From positions 806,001 to 870,000 of the forward strand of contig JABTTZ010000002.1 of NCBI GenBank assembly GCA_015075625.1: a DNA stretch of 64,000 nt, given 5' to 3'. This document shows, piece after piece, positions 1 to 8,059 of this stretch (position 1 is its first letter; each line of letters starts with the position of its first letter). The position numbers and the translations under genes were made by a program. The notes beneath the pieces were generated by a model. It did not search any database and was not told where the DNA came from. It worked only from the letters and a program-made list of their open reading frames with translations. Origin of the DNA: Anaerolineales bacterium. GTDB lineage: Bacteria; Chloroflexota; Anaerolineae; Aggregatilineales; UBA2796.

Positions 1-1186
1 CCTCATCGATCAGGTCAATTGCCTTGTCGGGAAGCTGCCGATCTGCGATGTAGCGGTGGGAGAGCGTCGCCGCTGCGATCACGGCGCTGTCTTGGATGCG
101 CACACCGTGATGCACTTCATAACGCTCTTTCAAGCCCCGCAAAATGCTGATCGTGTCCGCCACGTTCGGTTCATCAATGAATACAGGCTGAAAGCGCCGT
201 TCGAGCGCGGCATCTTTTTCGATGTATTTGCGGTATTCATCGAGAGTCGTCGCCCCAATGGCGTGCAGTTCGCCCCGCGCCAACATGGGCTTGAGCATGT
301 TTCCGGCGTCCATCGCCCCTTCGCCGGCGCCCGCCCCGACAATCGTATGAAGTTCGTCCAAAAACAAGACGATCTCGCCAGCGGCATCGGCAACTTCTTT
401 GAGAACAGCCTTCAGGCGTTCTTCAAATTCGCCGCGATATTTAGCGCCAGCAACGAGCGACCCCATATCAAGGGCAATGATCCGTTTGCGCTTCAGACCC
501 TCTGGCACATCGCCATTTACAATGCGCTGCGCCAGCCCTTCGACAATCGCCGTCTTGCCAACGCCTGCCTCGCCAATGAGGACGGGGTTGTTCTTCGTCC
601 GGCGGCTGAGGACTTGCACAACGCGGCGGATTTCCTCATCGCGCCCGATGACTGGATCAAGTTTCCCCGTGCGGGCGGCGGCGGTCAGATCGCGCCCATA
701 TTTTTCCAGCGCTTGAAAGGTCGCTTCGGGGTCTTGGCTGGTGACGCGCTGCCCGCCGCGTATGGCGACGAGCGCCTTCAAGACCTCGGCATAGGTGATG
801 CCCTGTCGCTTGAGTAGATCGGCAAGGGTCTTGTCCTCGGTGAGCGCAAGGAGGATGTGATCAGTGCTGATGTACTCATCCTTCATCTTGCCCGCCTCGC
901 GTTCGGCACGGCTGAGCGCCTCCACCGCCGGGCGGGAGAGACCCGTCTGGGCGTCCCCCGTGACGCGGGGTTTTGCCTCAAGGAGCGCCTCCAGCTCAGC
1001 GGCAAGCCGTTCGGGGCGTCCCCCGATGCGGGCGATGACCTGGGGGACGACCCCCTCTGGCTGCTGAAGGAGCGCCAACAGCAGGTGGGCTGGCTCAATT
1101 TCTGGGTGGTGTTTTTCGCCGGCAAGGTTCTGCGCGGCAAGCGCCGCCTCCCGCGCTTTGTTCGTAAAATTGTTTAGGTTGATCAT
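1..1186 (-). CDS. clpB: ATP-dependent chaperone ClpB, N-terminal 395 residues (3' end outside window)
   Basis: Hsp100 disaggregase that, with DnaK, threads aggregated proteins through a hexameric ring in the cytoplasm. The minus strand reads openly from ATG at 1186 to the window edge. It begins [19 protein letters not shown], a Clp N-domain (about residues 1-150). NBD1 follows, with Walker A GEAGVGKT near residue 205, Walker B VLFLDELH near 275, the [17 protein letters not shown] pore-loop region, an arginine-finger region (ALERRFQP), and [13 protein letters not shown] just before the cut, where ClpB and ClpC normally enter the middle or linker domain. An SD-like GGAGAGG lies 8 to 9 bases before the ATG. 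The N-domain fits ClpB better than ClpC, but the diagnostic coiled-coil middle domain is not in view. Convincing open frames on the plus strand here are shadows. Confidence 0.93.
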   Translation of the reverse strand, partial: MINLNNFTNKAREAALAAQNLAGEKHHPEIEPAHLLLALLQQPEGVVPQVIARIGGRPERLAAELEALLEAKPRVTGDAQTGLSRPAVEALSRAEREAGKMKDEYISTDHILLALTEDKTLADLLKRQGITYAEVLKALVAIRGGQRVTSQDPEATFQALEKYGRDLTAAARTGKLDPVIGRDEEIRRVVQVLSRRTKNNPVLIGEAGVGKTAIVEGLAQRIVNGDVPEGLKRKRIIALDMGSLVAGAKYRGEFEERLKAVLKEVADAAGEIVLFLDELHTIVGAGAGEGAMDAGNMLKPMLARGELHAIGATTLDEYRKYIEKDAALERRFQPVFIDEPNVADTISILRGLKERYEVHHGVRIQDSAVIAAATLSHRYIADRQLPDKAIDLIDE

Positions 1187-1535
1187 AGGAATCATCCTCT
1201 CCTTGTTCTGATTCTAAAGAATCTCGTGTAGGAAAGGCGTTGGCAAACCATTAGAGGGATGTTGTAGGGGAAGGGAGTTACGGAGTGCGGGGGGGGGCGC
1301 GGGGCTGAAGCCGCCGCGCTAGGCATAACCACCCCGTTGGGGCTTAAGACGAATCCAGGGAGAGTCTCTTTGCCTTCAAGCGTCAATCCTAGTCTGCTGC
1401 TTTAGGGGCAGGCAAAACGGCGCGGACGCCCCAGGGGTCGCCCCTACAGAATAATTTATAGTGCCTATGGTATGATTTCCTCTCCCGATTTGGGTTATAA
1501 TCCCCTCAGCGCCTCTCTCTAACCAATGGTGGTAC
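1187..1535. other. Divergent intergenic region between clpB and the kinase gene
   Basis: It must contain both promoters. A TATAAT hexamer at 1496-1501 sits 34 bp before the kinase ATG, but no good -35 box stands 16-18 bp upstream. The middle holds one copy of the palindromic intergenic repeat (1296-1346) and a rearranged second module at about 1372-1400 (CTGCTGCTTTAG). No HrcA/CIRCE-type inverted repeat was seen in front of clpB. No gene is recognised. Confidence 0.5.
1296..1346. repeat. Short palindromic intergenic repeat, copy 1
   Basis: It has the two-part arrangement also found at 20713, 27003 and 59101. A GGGGCTGAAGCC-type module is followed about 20 bp later by CCCCGTTGGGG, an 11-bp near-perfect palindrome. 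It lies between divergent genes and has no coding potential. Confidence 0.6.
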
Positions 1536-3788
1536 ATGATGACAGACCTCATCGGGCAGCGTCTTGGGGATTATGTGATCAGCGGCGTGTTGGGCAAAGG
1601 AGGCATGGCAGCCGTCTACCGCGCGCGCCAGCAAAGCGTTCAGCGCGATGTGGCGATCAAAGTGATCAAACCCGATCTCACCCAGTCGCTAAACCCGGAA
1701 GAATTCCTCGCCCGTTTCCGGCGCGAGGCACAGACGATTGCCAACCTGAGCCACCCCCATATTTTGAAATTGTTCGATTACGGGCAGGCGGGCGAGATGC
1801 TCTACCTGGTCATGGAACTGCTCTCCGGCGGCACGTTGGCGGATCGGCTCAAGGGAGGACGCCTCAACCTGACCGCCGCCGCAAAACTCTTGGATCAGGT
1901 GGCGGGGGGGCTTGATTACGCCCACAAGCGGGGCATCGTCCACCGCGACCTGAAACCGCAAAACGTCCTCTTTGACGAGGAAGGCAACGCCTTCCTGAGC
2001 GATTTTGGGATTGCCAAACTGCTGAACGAGGGGACGAAACTGACCGGCACGGGGACGGCGCTGGGGACGCCCGCCTACATGCCGCCGGAGCAGTGGCAAA
2101 ATAGGGCGCTGGACGCCCGTGCCGATGTCTATGCGCTGGGGGTGCTGCTCTTTGAGGCGCTCACAGGGCAGATGCCGTTCAACGCCGACACGCCCTTCCA
2201 GATGATGTACGCCCATGTGAACGAACGCCCCCGCTCCTTGCGAGGGATGGTCGGTACCATCCCCGAAAGCATTGAGGCGGTGATTCTGAAAGCGCTGAAC
2301 AAAGAACGCGAGGATCGCTTTCAAAGCGCGGGCGCTTTTGCCGAGGCGTTTCGGGCGGCGCTGACAGGCGTGATGCCAGTGGACGCTGGGCAGGAGATGG
2401 ATCGCACAGCACGGACACCCGCCGGGGGGATTCCCGCTGTGATACCAACAGCAATGCCCACAGAAGACGCCCCTCAACCCCAACGCGGCGGTGGACGCTC
2501 CCCGCTGACTGCCGGATTGGTCGCCCTCGTCGTCGTCATTGGCGTTATCATGATCCTCATCGGGAGGGGCGGAAATGCGCCCACCACTGGAACAGAGACA
2601 GCGATCAGCACCACCCCTTCAGCGGCGGCGATGAATCCAACGGAGACGACGCCCCCCCCCGCCACCACAACGGAAACGCCCTCGTCAATGGCGACAGATG
2701 CTCCCACTGCTACCTACACAGCAACCTTTCGCTTGGAGGAGATTGCCGCAGCCACGCTGACGGCGGGGGCAGCAACCCGTAACGTAATCCAAACGGCGAC
2801 GGCGGGGCAGCGAACAGTTGAGGGATACATTGCGGCGGCAAACGCCACCGAGACGGCGGCGCTTTGGACATACACGCCCACACCGACGAACACCTTTACG
2901 ACGACCTTTACGCCCACACCGACGAACACCTTTACGACGACCTTTACGCCAACGCCGACGAACACCTTTACGATGACCTTTACGCCCACGCCGACGAACA
3001 CCTATACACGCACCTTTACGCCAACGGCAACCTTCACTCCTTCCAAGACGCCCGCCTCCTCCGTCGCCGCCACGCCGACGTTTATTCCCGCTGGAGCAAA
3101 GGTGAATTGGACGGTTGTCAAGCAGGCGTTTGACGGCGTGCCGATGGTGCTTGTCCCGGCCGGCTGTTTCATGATGGGAAGCACTACTAGTGAGGATGAA
3201 AAGCCAATCCATGAGGTGTGCCTCACGAAATCCTTTTGGATCGACCAATATGAGGTGAGCAACGCCCAATTCAAAAGCAAAGGCGGACAAGCGAAACGCT
3301 CTAGTAACTGGACGGGCAGTGATCTCCCCCGCGAAAATATCACCTGGTTCGAGGCGCGGGATTTCTGTACCCTGCGCGGAGCGCGGCTGCCCACCGAAGC
3401 GGAATGGGAATACGCCGCCCGTGGACCCCAGAGCCTTGCCTACCCTTGGGGGAACAGTTTTGTGGCGGACAATATGGTTTACTCCAATAATTCAGGGGAT
3501 GAACCTGCCTCGGTGGGGAGTCGCCCCGGTGGGGTATCATGGATAGGGGCATATGATTTGAGCGGGAACATGTGGGAATGGGTGGCGGATTGGTATGATT
3601 CGGGCTATTATGGCGTCTCGACCAAAACCAACCCACAGGGGTCGCAGGACGGAAATTCTCGCGTGCTGCGGGGCGGGTCGTGGATCAACGACGAGGACTA
3701 CGCCCGCGCTGCGAATCGGAACTGGAACATTCCTGCCATCGAGGACATCTTCGTTGGATTCCGCTGCGCCCGCTTTTTCTCCCAGTAG
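1536..3788 (+). CDS. Membrane Ser/Thr protein kinase with C-terminal formylglycine-generating-enzyme-like domain
   Basis: 750 aa. The cytoplasmic PknB-type kinase domain spans about residues 13-270: glycine loop GKGGMAAVY, VAIK lysine K42, HRDLKPQN with D138, DFG at 156-158, and PPEQ in the APE position. One transmembrane segment lies at about 324-343. A long Thr/Pro/Ala-rich linker (about 350-515) follows, containing four 12-residue repeats. From about 525 there is an FGE-sulfatase/SUMF1-like C-type lectin fold with FMMGS, FWIDQYEVSN, RLPTEAEWEYAARG, GNMWEWVADW and GFRCAR. By topology this domain should be extracellular, so it probably senses or binds a ligand; enzymatic FGE activity is not implied. 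The start could be this ATG or the next in-frame ATG at 1539. The gene stands alone, with a terminator 43 bp downstream. The kinase assignment is firm and the ligand is unknown. Confidence 0.92.
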   Translation: MMTDLIGQRLGDYVISGVLGKGGMAAVYRARQQSVQRDVAIKVIKPDLTQSLNPEEFLARFRREAQTIANLSHPHILKLFDYGQAGEMLYLVMELLSGGTLADRLKGGRLNLTAAAKLLDQVAGGLDYAHKRGIVHRDLKPQNVLFDEEGNAFLSDFGIAKLLNEGTKLTGTGTALGTPAYMPPEQWQNRALDARADVYALGVLLFEALTGQMPFNADTPFQMMYAHVNERPRSLRGMVGTIPESIEAVILKALNKEREDRFQSAGAFAEAFRAALTGVMPVDAGQEMDRTARTPAGGIPAVIPTAMPTEDAPQPQRGGGRSPLTAGLVALVVVIGVIMILIGRGGNAPTTGTETAISTTPSAAAMNPTETTPPPATTTETPSSMATDAPTATYTATFRLEEIAAATLTAGAATRNVIQTATAGQRTVEGYIAAANATETAALWTYTPTPTNTFTTTFTPTPTNTFTTTFTPTPTNTFTMTFTPTPTNTYTRTFTPTATFTPSKTPASSVAATPTFIPAGAKVNWTVVKQAFDGVPMVLVPAGCFMMGSTTSEDEKPIHEVCLTKSFWIDQYEVSNAQFKSKGGQAKRSSNWTGSDLPRENITWFEARDFCTLRGARLPTEAEWEYAARGPQSLAYPWGNSFVADNMVYSNNSGDEPASVGSRPGGVSWIGAYDLSGNMWEWVADWYDSGYYGVSTKTNPQGSQDGNSRVLRGGSWINDEDYARAANRNWNIPAIEDIFVGFRCARFFSQ
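2874..3017 (+). repeat. Four tandem 36-bp repeats inside the kinase gene
   Basis: Units start at 2874, 2910, 2946 and 2982. Each encodes the 12 residues TPTPTNTFTTTF with small variations (M for T, YTR for FTT). The length is a multiple of three, so unit gain or loss keeps the frame and changes the length of the stalk between membrane and sensor domain. The low complexity produces spurious open frames on the other strand. Confidence 0.9.
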
Positions 3789-3830
3789 TTCTGTGGTTCT
3801 GAATTCTGATTTTCTGTTTTCTGAGGGGGT

Positions 3831-3861
3831 TCGGGGGCGAAGCCCCCGATCAAATTTTTTT
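3831..3861 (+). terminator. Rho-independent terminator after the kinase gene
   Basis: Stem TCGGGGGC (3831-3838) with GCCCCCGA (3842-3849), loop GAA, then CAAA and a run of seven or more T from 3854. It begins 43 bp after the kinase stop codon. Confidence 0.8.
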
Positions 3862-3885
3862 GCTTTTTGAAGGGGATTTTCGTAG

Positions 3886-3905
3886 GGACACGGCGTGCCG
3901 TGTCC
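3886..3905. repeat. 20-bp palindrome
   Basis: GGACACGGC and GCCGTGTCC separated by GT. It is embedded in a GTAGGGAC-type motif that recurs, mutated or inverted, near 10885, 12712 and 13758. It looks like another short intergenic repeat rather than an operator, because it lies between a terminator and the RNA element. Confidence 0.5.
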
Positions 3906-3933
3906 GCATTGTGGGGCATGAGGAGGGCGGATG

Positions 3934-4100
3934 CCTACAGCATTTTTCAAGGAGATTGACCCCTTAGTGGTTGACAGCCCCGCTTATCACAATATACTTA
4001 CCGATGGGCTAGGCGGTGGTGATCTAAAGGGTAAACGAACGACGCCCGCTCTTCTTGTAAGAAGGCTGGTTGCAGTCCAACCAGTGAGGGTACTGCAATA
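3934..4100 (+). ncRNA. Candidate structured small RNA / orphan leader, copy A of a two-copy element
   Basis: Copy B is at 33372-33536 and most positions agree by eye. From a predicted transcription start near 4005 the RNA would contain a CUUCU-UGUA-AGAAG hairpin (4051-4064). Next comes a 7-bp hairpin, CTGGTTG (4066-4072) with CAACCAG (4078-4084) and loop CAGTC, then GAGGG and ACTG (4092-4095), which can pair with the loop CAGT as a pseudoknot. The seventh stem pair is G-C here and A-U in copy B, a compensatory change. In copy B the element runs into an ATG; here the matching place reads ATAAG, so no frame follows and the transcript would be stand-alone. It matches no riboswitch class I know. 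The function is unknown. Confidence 0.5.
3971..3998 (+). promoter_or_regulatory. Sigma70-type promoter of RNA element copy A
   Basis: TTGACA (3971-3976), a 16-bp spacer, and TATACT (3993-3998). The same boxes and spacing are kept in copy B although the spacer sequence differs, which suggests selection on the promoter. Confidence 0.7.
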
Positions 4101-4118
4101 AGCCCCTCATCCCCGAAA

Positions 4119-4165
4119 GCGCCGCCTGTTCTGGTAGCCCGCGAGGGTCAACGTTCGGGCGGCGC
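4119..4165. terminator. GC-rich inverted repeat between RNA element A and argF
   Basis: GCGCCGCC (4119-4126) pairs with GGCGGCGC (4158-4165) around a 31-base interior with further pairing potential. It could end transcription of RNA copy A and of the convergent carbamoyltransferase gene. The flanking T content is poor on both strands, so termination is only plausible. Confidence 0.4.
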
Positions 4166-4176
4166 ATTGTGGTAGT

Positions 4177-5160
4177 TTAGCTCATCGTCAGCGCCATCGC
4201 CGCCTTCTGCACATGGAGGCGGTTTTCCGCCTCGTCGTAAACGATGCTCTGCGCCCCGTCGATCACCTCATCGGTGACTTCGATGTTGCGATCTGCGGGC
4301 AGGCAGTGCATGTAAACGGCGTGATCCTTCGCCAGTTTCATCCGCCGCGAGTCGGTGATCCAATCCGTGTACTTTTTGCCGATCTCAGCGCTCTCTTTGT
4401 TGTCCGTCGTCGTCAGCAGCGCCCCCCACGATTTCGGGTAGACAATATCCGCCCCCTTGAAGCCATCGTCAAAGTTATGCAGGATATCCAGACTGCCGCC
4501 GCTCTTCCGGGCGTTATCCCGCGCCTGCTGAACAATATCGGGCATCAGCTTATATTCTGGCGGGTGGGTCAGGCGGACGTTCATCCCCAAGCGTGTCATG
4601 AGCAGGATCAAGCTCTGGGGGACGGAGATCGGCTTTTGATAGCTGGAGGCATAGGCCCAACTGACGTTGATCGTCTTTCCGTGAAGGCTGCCCCGCCCAA
4701 ATTTTTCCATGATCGTCATCGCATCGGCAAGGATTTGGAAGGGGTGGTATACGTCACACTGCATGTTCAGCACGGGGACGCGGCTGTGTTCGGCAACCTC
4801 CCGAATGTATTTGTTTCCGAAATCCCAATCACACTGGCGAATGGCGATTCCGTCGCAATAGCGCCCGACAATTTGCCCGATCTCTTTGGCGGTATCCCCA
4901 TGCGAAATTTGGGTCGTCTCGCTGTCGATGAACTGCGCATGTCCGCCAAGCTGCGCCATCCCCGCCTCAAAACTCACGCGGGTGCGCGTGCTGGTGAAGA
5001 AAAAGAGCATCGCCAAGACCTTATCGCGCAAAATGGCGTGTGGCTCGCCCAACGCCCGCTTGCGTTTCAAGTCCCACGCCACATCAAAGAGCGTGTCCAG
5101 CTCGTCCATTGTCCATTCTTGTTCGGTGATCAAATCTCGTCCGCGAAGGTAGGTTTGCAT
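4177..5160 (-). CDS. argF: Carbamoyltransferase of the ornithine / N-acetylornithine family
   Basis: 327 aa. It transfers a carbamoyl group from carbamoyl phosphate to an ornithine-type amine in arginine synthesis. Visible motifs are STRTR for carbamoyl-phosphate binding, HPFQILAD (HPxQ), and MHCLPADRN near the end. The ornithine-binding SMG loop of classical OTCases is missing. The matching place reads DIVYPKSWG, as in N-acetylornithine carbamoyltransferases and the YgeW group, and the C-terminus EAENRLHVQKA also resembles them. The amine substrate is therefore uncertain and the symbol only provisional. The start at 5160 is chosen for AAAGGAG 10 bases upstream and because MQTYLRGRDLI begins the family homology; the frame is open further upstream. 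It follows hisG on the same strand. Confidence 0.8.
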   Translation of the reverse strand: MQTYLRGRDLITEQEWTMDELDTLFDVAWDLKRKRALGEPHAILRDKVLAMLFFFTSTRTRVSFEAGMAQLGGHAQFIDSETTQISHGDTAKEIGQIVGRYCDGIAIRQCDWDFGNKYIREVAEHSRVPVLNMQCDVYHPFQILADAMTIMEKFGRGSLHGKTINVSWAYASSYQKPISVPQSLILLMTRLGMNVRLTHPPEYKLMPDIVQQARDNARKSGGSLDILHNFDDGFKGADIVYPKSWGALLTTTDNKESAEIGKKYTDWITDSRRMKLAKDHAVYMHCLPADRNIEVTDEVIDGAQSIVYDEAENRLHVQKAAMALTMS

Positions 5161-5330
5161 GATGAAAAGCGCTCCTTTGAAGATGAACCCGTTAATTGCT
5201 CCGAAACACTGCCCTATTGTCCCCTGTTGTCCCCCGTTTGGCGATCTGAGGATAGAGGGGAGCGCGGGAAACGGTAGATTAGGATCAGTCCTTCGCCCGT
5301 GAGAACCCATGGGGGGCGCAGTTAGGATCA

Positions 5331-6386
5331 TCAGCGACTCACCCCTAAGCGGTTTAGCAGGGCGGCGCTGTGGGGTGATTCCTCCAGAAAGACGTAGCGT
5401 GCCGGAATCACGGTCGTTTGCGTGCCGCCTATACTGCGCAGGTGGGCAACAGCGGCGATGATGTGCTTGCGATGGACGATGATCGTCGTATTGAACCAGC
5501 GATCCGATCCAGCATCCGTCTTACTGGCATAAATCGGGGAAACGGTTGGACCCTGAAGCCCCCGCGTGAAGGGCTTTGAGGCGACGGCGGCGGCGATCTG
5601 TTCGGGGCTTTGCCCGCGCATGTTCGCGCTCAGTTGGTAATACTGCCCCCCGTGCAGCGTCGCATCGAACACCTCTAACATCGTCAGAGCAGTTTCCAGC
5701 GCAAGCGGCGATTCGCACAGGCGGCGGGCGTTGGCGATGACACACGCCGTCGATTCAAGGATTGTCCCATCGGCAACAGGTTTCAGATGGTTTTCACGGA
5801 GTGTTGTCCCCGTTGCGCTCAGGTCGATGATCACATCAGCATAGCCGAGCGTCGGCGCGGCTTCAATCGCCCCTTCCGCCTCGACAAGGGTGAAGTGATG
5901 AATACCGTGATCGCGCAGGAATTCCCGCGCCATGCGGGTGAACTTCGTCGCCACACGGATGTTCCGGCGGCGATGTTCGCGGAAATCGAGGGCGACATCG
6001 GCAATATCGGTCATCGTCTCCACATCGATCCATGCTTCGGGGACGGCAATGACCAGATCGCACGCGCCGTACCCTAAATCGTTGTGGATCACAATCACAT
6101 CGTCGTCGTGTCCGGCATATTCGCGGACGACATCCAGCCCGGTAATTCCCAATTCCACCGTACCATCGTGTACCTTGTAGACAATATCGGTGACGCGCTG
6201 AAAGAGGACATCCACCTGTGGCAAGGCGGGCATAGTCGCCACATATTGGCGCGGATTCGGCTTGGAGACCTTCAAATCGCACGATTTCAAAAAATCGAGA
6301 GTAGGGTCGGCAAGCGCCCCTTTGCTTGGCAGGGCTAAGGTGATGCGGGCGGCGCTCTCTGCGATGCTGTTTGCTGTGGTGGTCAT
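5331..6386 (-). CDS. hisG: ATP phosphoribosyltransferase, long (HisGL) form
   Basis: 351 aa. First step of histidine synthesis, joining ATP and PRPP to give phosphoribosyl-ATP in the cytoplasm. The catalytic part includes ALPSKGALADPTLDFL, VELGITGLDVV, EAAPTLGYADVIIDLSATG (PRPP-binding region, about residues 165-190) and TILESTACVIANARRL. A C-terminal PII-like regulatory domain (about 265-345, GPTVSPIYA and WFNTTIIVHRKHI) marks the long, self-sufficient form regulated by histidine. Its ATG overlaps the stop of the upstream hisS-like gene (ATGA), so the two are translationally coupled. The carbamoyltransferase follows about 170 bp downstream. Confidence 0.93.
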   Translation of the reverse strand: MTTTANSIAESAARITLALPSKGALADPTLDFLKSCDLKVSKPNPRQYVATMPALPQVDVLFQRVTDIVYKVHDGTVELGITGLDVVREYAGHDDDVIVIHNDLGYGACDLVIAVPEAWIDVETMTDIADVALDFREHRRRNIRVATKFTRMAREFLRDHGIHHFTLVEAEGAIEAAPTLGYADVIIDLSATGTTLRENHLKPVADGTILESTACVIANARRLCESPLALETALTMLEVFDATLHGGQYYQLSANMRGQSPEQIAAAVASKPFTRGLQGPTVSPIYASKTDAGSDRWFNTTIIVHRKHIIAAVAHLRSIGGTQTTVIPARYVFLEESPHSAALLNRLGVSR

Positions 6387-7909
6387 GATTGCCCCTCGGC
6401 GATGGTGTCAGTGTTGGCGTCGTGTGCGGCGATCAGCCGTGCGGCGTCCTCAAGGGGCAGCGTCGTTTGTTCCCCCCGTGCCATATCGCGCAGGGTGATG
6501 CGCCCCGCCGTTTGTTCCGCTCCGCCAACAAGGATCACATAAGGGATGTTTCGCTTGGCGGCACGCCCCAAGACACCACTCAGGGTGCGCGGCGGGGGCA
6601 TGACCAACTCGACTGCGCTGCTGCGCCGCAGCACCGTCGCCACCCGCGCCGCCTCGCCCTCGTCCGCCGCCGTCAGCGGGACAACAAGCGCCTGTACAGG
6701 GGGAATCAAGGGGGCATCCGCCGCCGCTTGCCGTGCTAACTCGGCAAGAATGCGCTCCAAGCCAAAGGCAAAGCCAACAGCGGGCGTATCCTGCGCCGCG
6801 CCAATCACCCGAATGTAGTCGTCATAGCGCCCGCCCCCACACAGTTGGCTGGAACTATCCTCCGCTGGCGTATGCCCCTCAAAGACGATTCCCGTGTAAT
6901 AGTTCAGCCCCCGCGCCAACCCGGGCTGGATGCTGATGCGATCCTCGGCAAGGTCGTAGACGCTCAGCAGCTTGACCGCCGCTTGGAGCGTCTCAAACTC
7001 AGCGAGGACGCTTGGATCGTCGGGCAAAAGGCGTGCCAATTCGGGCAAGGCATGGGAAGGTGTCCCCTCGATGGCGACAAACGTCTCCAGAAAATCGAGC
7101 GCCCGCCGCACATCCTCGCGGGAATCGGCACGGCGCTGTTTTGCCAAAAGGCGGCGAGCAATGTCCTCGCTGCTGCGCCCCGAACCTGTCGTACCCAGAT
7201 CGGCGCTGGCGAGCAGCAGTTGTAGCGTCCGCTCAATCTCCCGTTCCGAACTGCTCCCTTCCCCTTTTAAGGCGGTGGGTAGCCCACTGAAAAAGGCGTC
7301 TAGCTGCCCCTCCACATAATCCCGCCCCCGCTTGCGAAGGTTTTCCGCCTGCCCCAAAAGGTGGCGCTGTGTCCGTCGTTCAAGGTTAAACCGGCGTAAA
7401 AGAGCGCTCATCAGCCCGACATGCCCAATGGCAATCGTCCACGCCTGCACACCGAGGGCGAACAGCCCTGCCGCCGCCATGCCGATCACTTCGGCGTCCG
7501 CGCTTGCCCCGCTTCCGCCGATCAACTCCGCCCCGATCATCGTAAATTGGCGGCTGTGTCCGCGTCCGGGCGATTCATAGCGAAAGACGCTCCCCGAAAA
7601 TCCCCATCGGATCGGTTTCGCGTCGTGTTGGTGGCGCTCCACATAAAGCCGTGCAGCAGAGGGCGTGAATTCCGAACGCAGGCAGAGCAGCCGTCCGTAC
7701 ATCTCAAAGGTGAAGAGGCGGCTCATGGCGTCGTCGCCGCTTTTCGTCAAAAAGAGATCGGCATATTCAACGAGCGGCGTCTCCACCTGCTGGTAGCCAA
7801 AACGGGCAAACACGCGGTGAAGGGTGGCGGTGATCGCTGCGGCTTGGGCGCTTTCGGCGGCGGCGCGATCATAGAAGCCCGGCGGACGGGTGTAGGTTGG
7901 GGTGGGCAT
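6383..7909 (-). CDS. hisS: Histidyl-tRNA synthetase-like protein (HisS, with HisZ-like traits)
   Basis: 508 aa, longer than the usual 420-430. It has the class II catalytic fold with motif 2 VFRYESPGRGHSRQF, histidine-site motif GLARGLNYYTG, GGGRYDDYIRVIG, motif 3 GFAFGLERIL, and a C-terminal anticodon-binding domain (about residues 405-495). HisS normally has LRPEGT; here the segment is LRSEFTPSAAR, closer to the HisZ regulatory subunits of short-form HisG. It overlaps hisG, yet that HisG is the long form and should not need HisZ. The anticodon domain and intact histidine motifs favour a synthetase. About 60 extra residues sit in the middle insertion (about 225-300). If another hisS exists in the genome, a regulatory role becomes more likely. 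Confidence 0.8.
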   Translation of the reverse strand: MPTPTYTRPPGFYDRAAAESAQAAAITATLHRVFARFGYQQVETPLVEYADLFLTKSGDDAMSRLFTFEMYGRLLCLRSEFTPSAARLYVERHQHDAKPIRWGFSGSVFRYESPGRGHSRQFTMIGAELIGGSGASADAEVIGMAAAGLFALGVQAWTIAIGHVGLMSALLRRFNLERRTQRHLLGQAENLRKRGRDYVEGQLDAFFSGLPTALKGEGSSSEREIERTLQLLLASADLGTTGSGRSSEDIARRLLAKQRRADSREDVRRALDFLETFVAIEGTPSHALPELARLLPDDPSVLAEFETLQAAVKLLSVYDLAEDRISIQPGLARGLNYYTGIVFEGHTPAEDSSSQLCGGGRYDDYIRVIGAAQDTPAVGFAFGLERILAELARQAAADAPLIPPVQALVVPLTAADEGEAARVATVLRRSSAVELVMPPPRTLSGVLGRAAKRNIPYVILVGGAEQTAGRITLRDMARGEQTTLPLEDAARLIAAHDANTDTIAEGQS

Positions 7910-8059
7910 TGTCCTCGGTTTCGTTTGGTTCGTACAGGTGGCGTATCAGGGGAAATCTTAGCGCGGGGAGAGGACAGCGGCAAGATCAGCCGCAGGTGGG
8001 GATAAGGCGTGCGGCGGTGTTCCCGCCACACACCCCATACCCTCACACCCTAACAGAGA

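Noticed and set aside
56-1177. Long open frames on the plus strand over the left end
   Set aside because: The minus strand encodes ClpB with Walker A/B and correct N-domain; the plus-strand frames have no recognisable protein and are shadows.
2874-3017. CRISPR-like regular 36-bp repeats
   Set aside because: The units are contiguous without spacers and encode an in-frame Thr/Pro linker.
2685-3290. Minus-strand frame rich in Arg, Gly and Lys (RRKGVRRCGRKG)
   Set aside because: It is the complement of the repeated Thr/Pro codons of the kinase linker; repetition keeps the frame open by chance.
1536-3788. Diversity-generating retroelement target, because of the FGE/C-type-lectin domain
   Set aside because: No reverse transcriptase, template repeat or accessory gene in the window.
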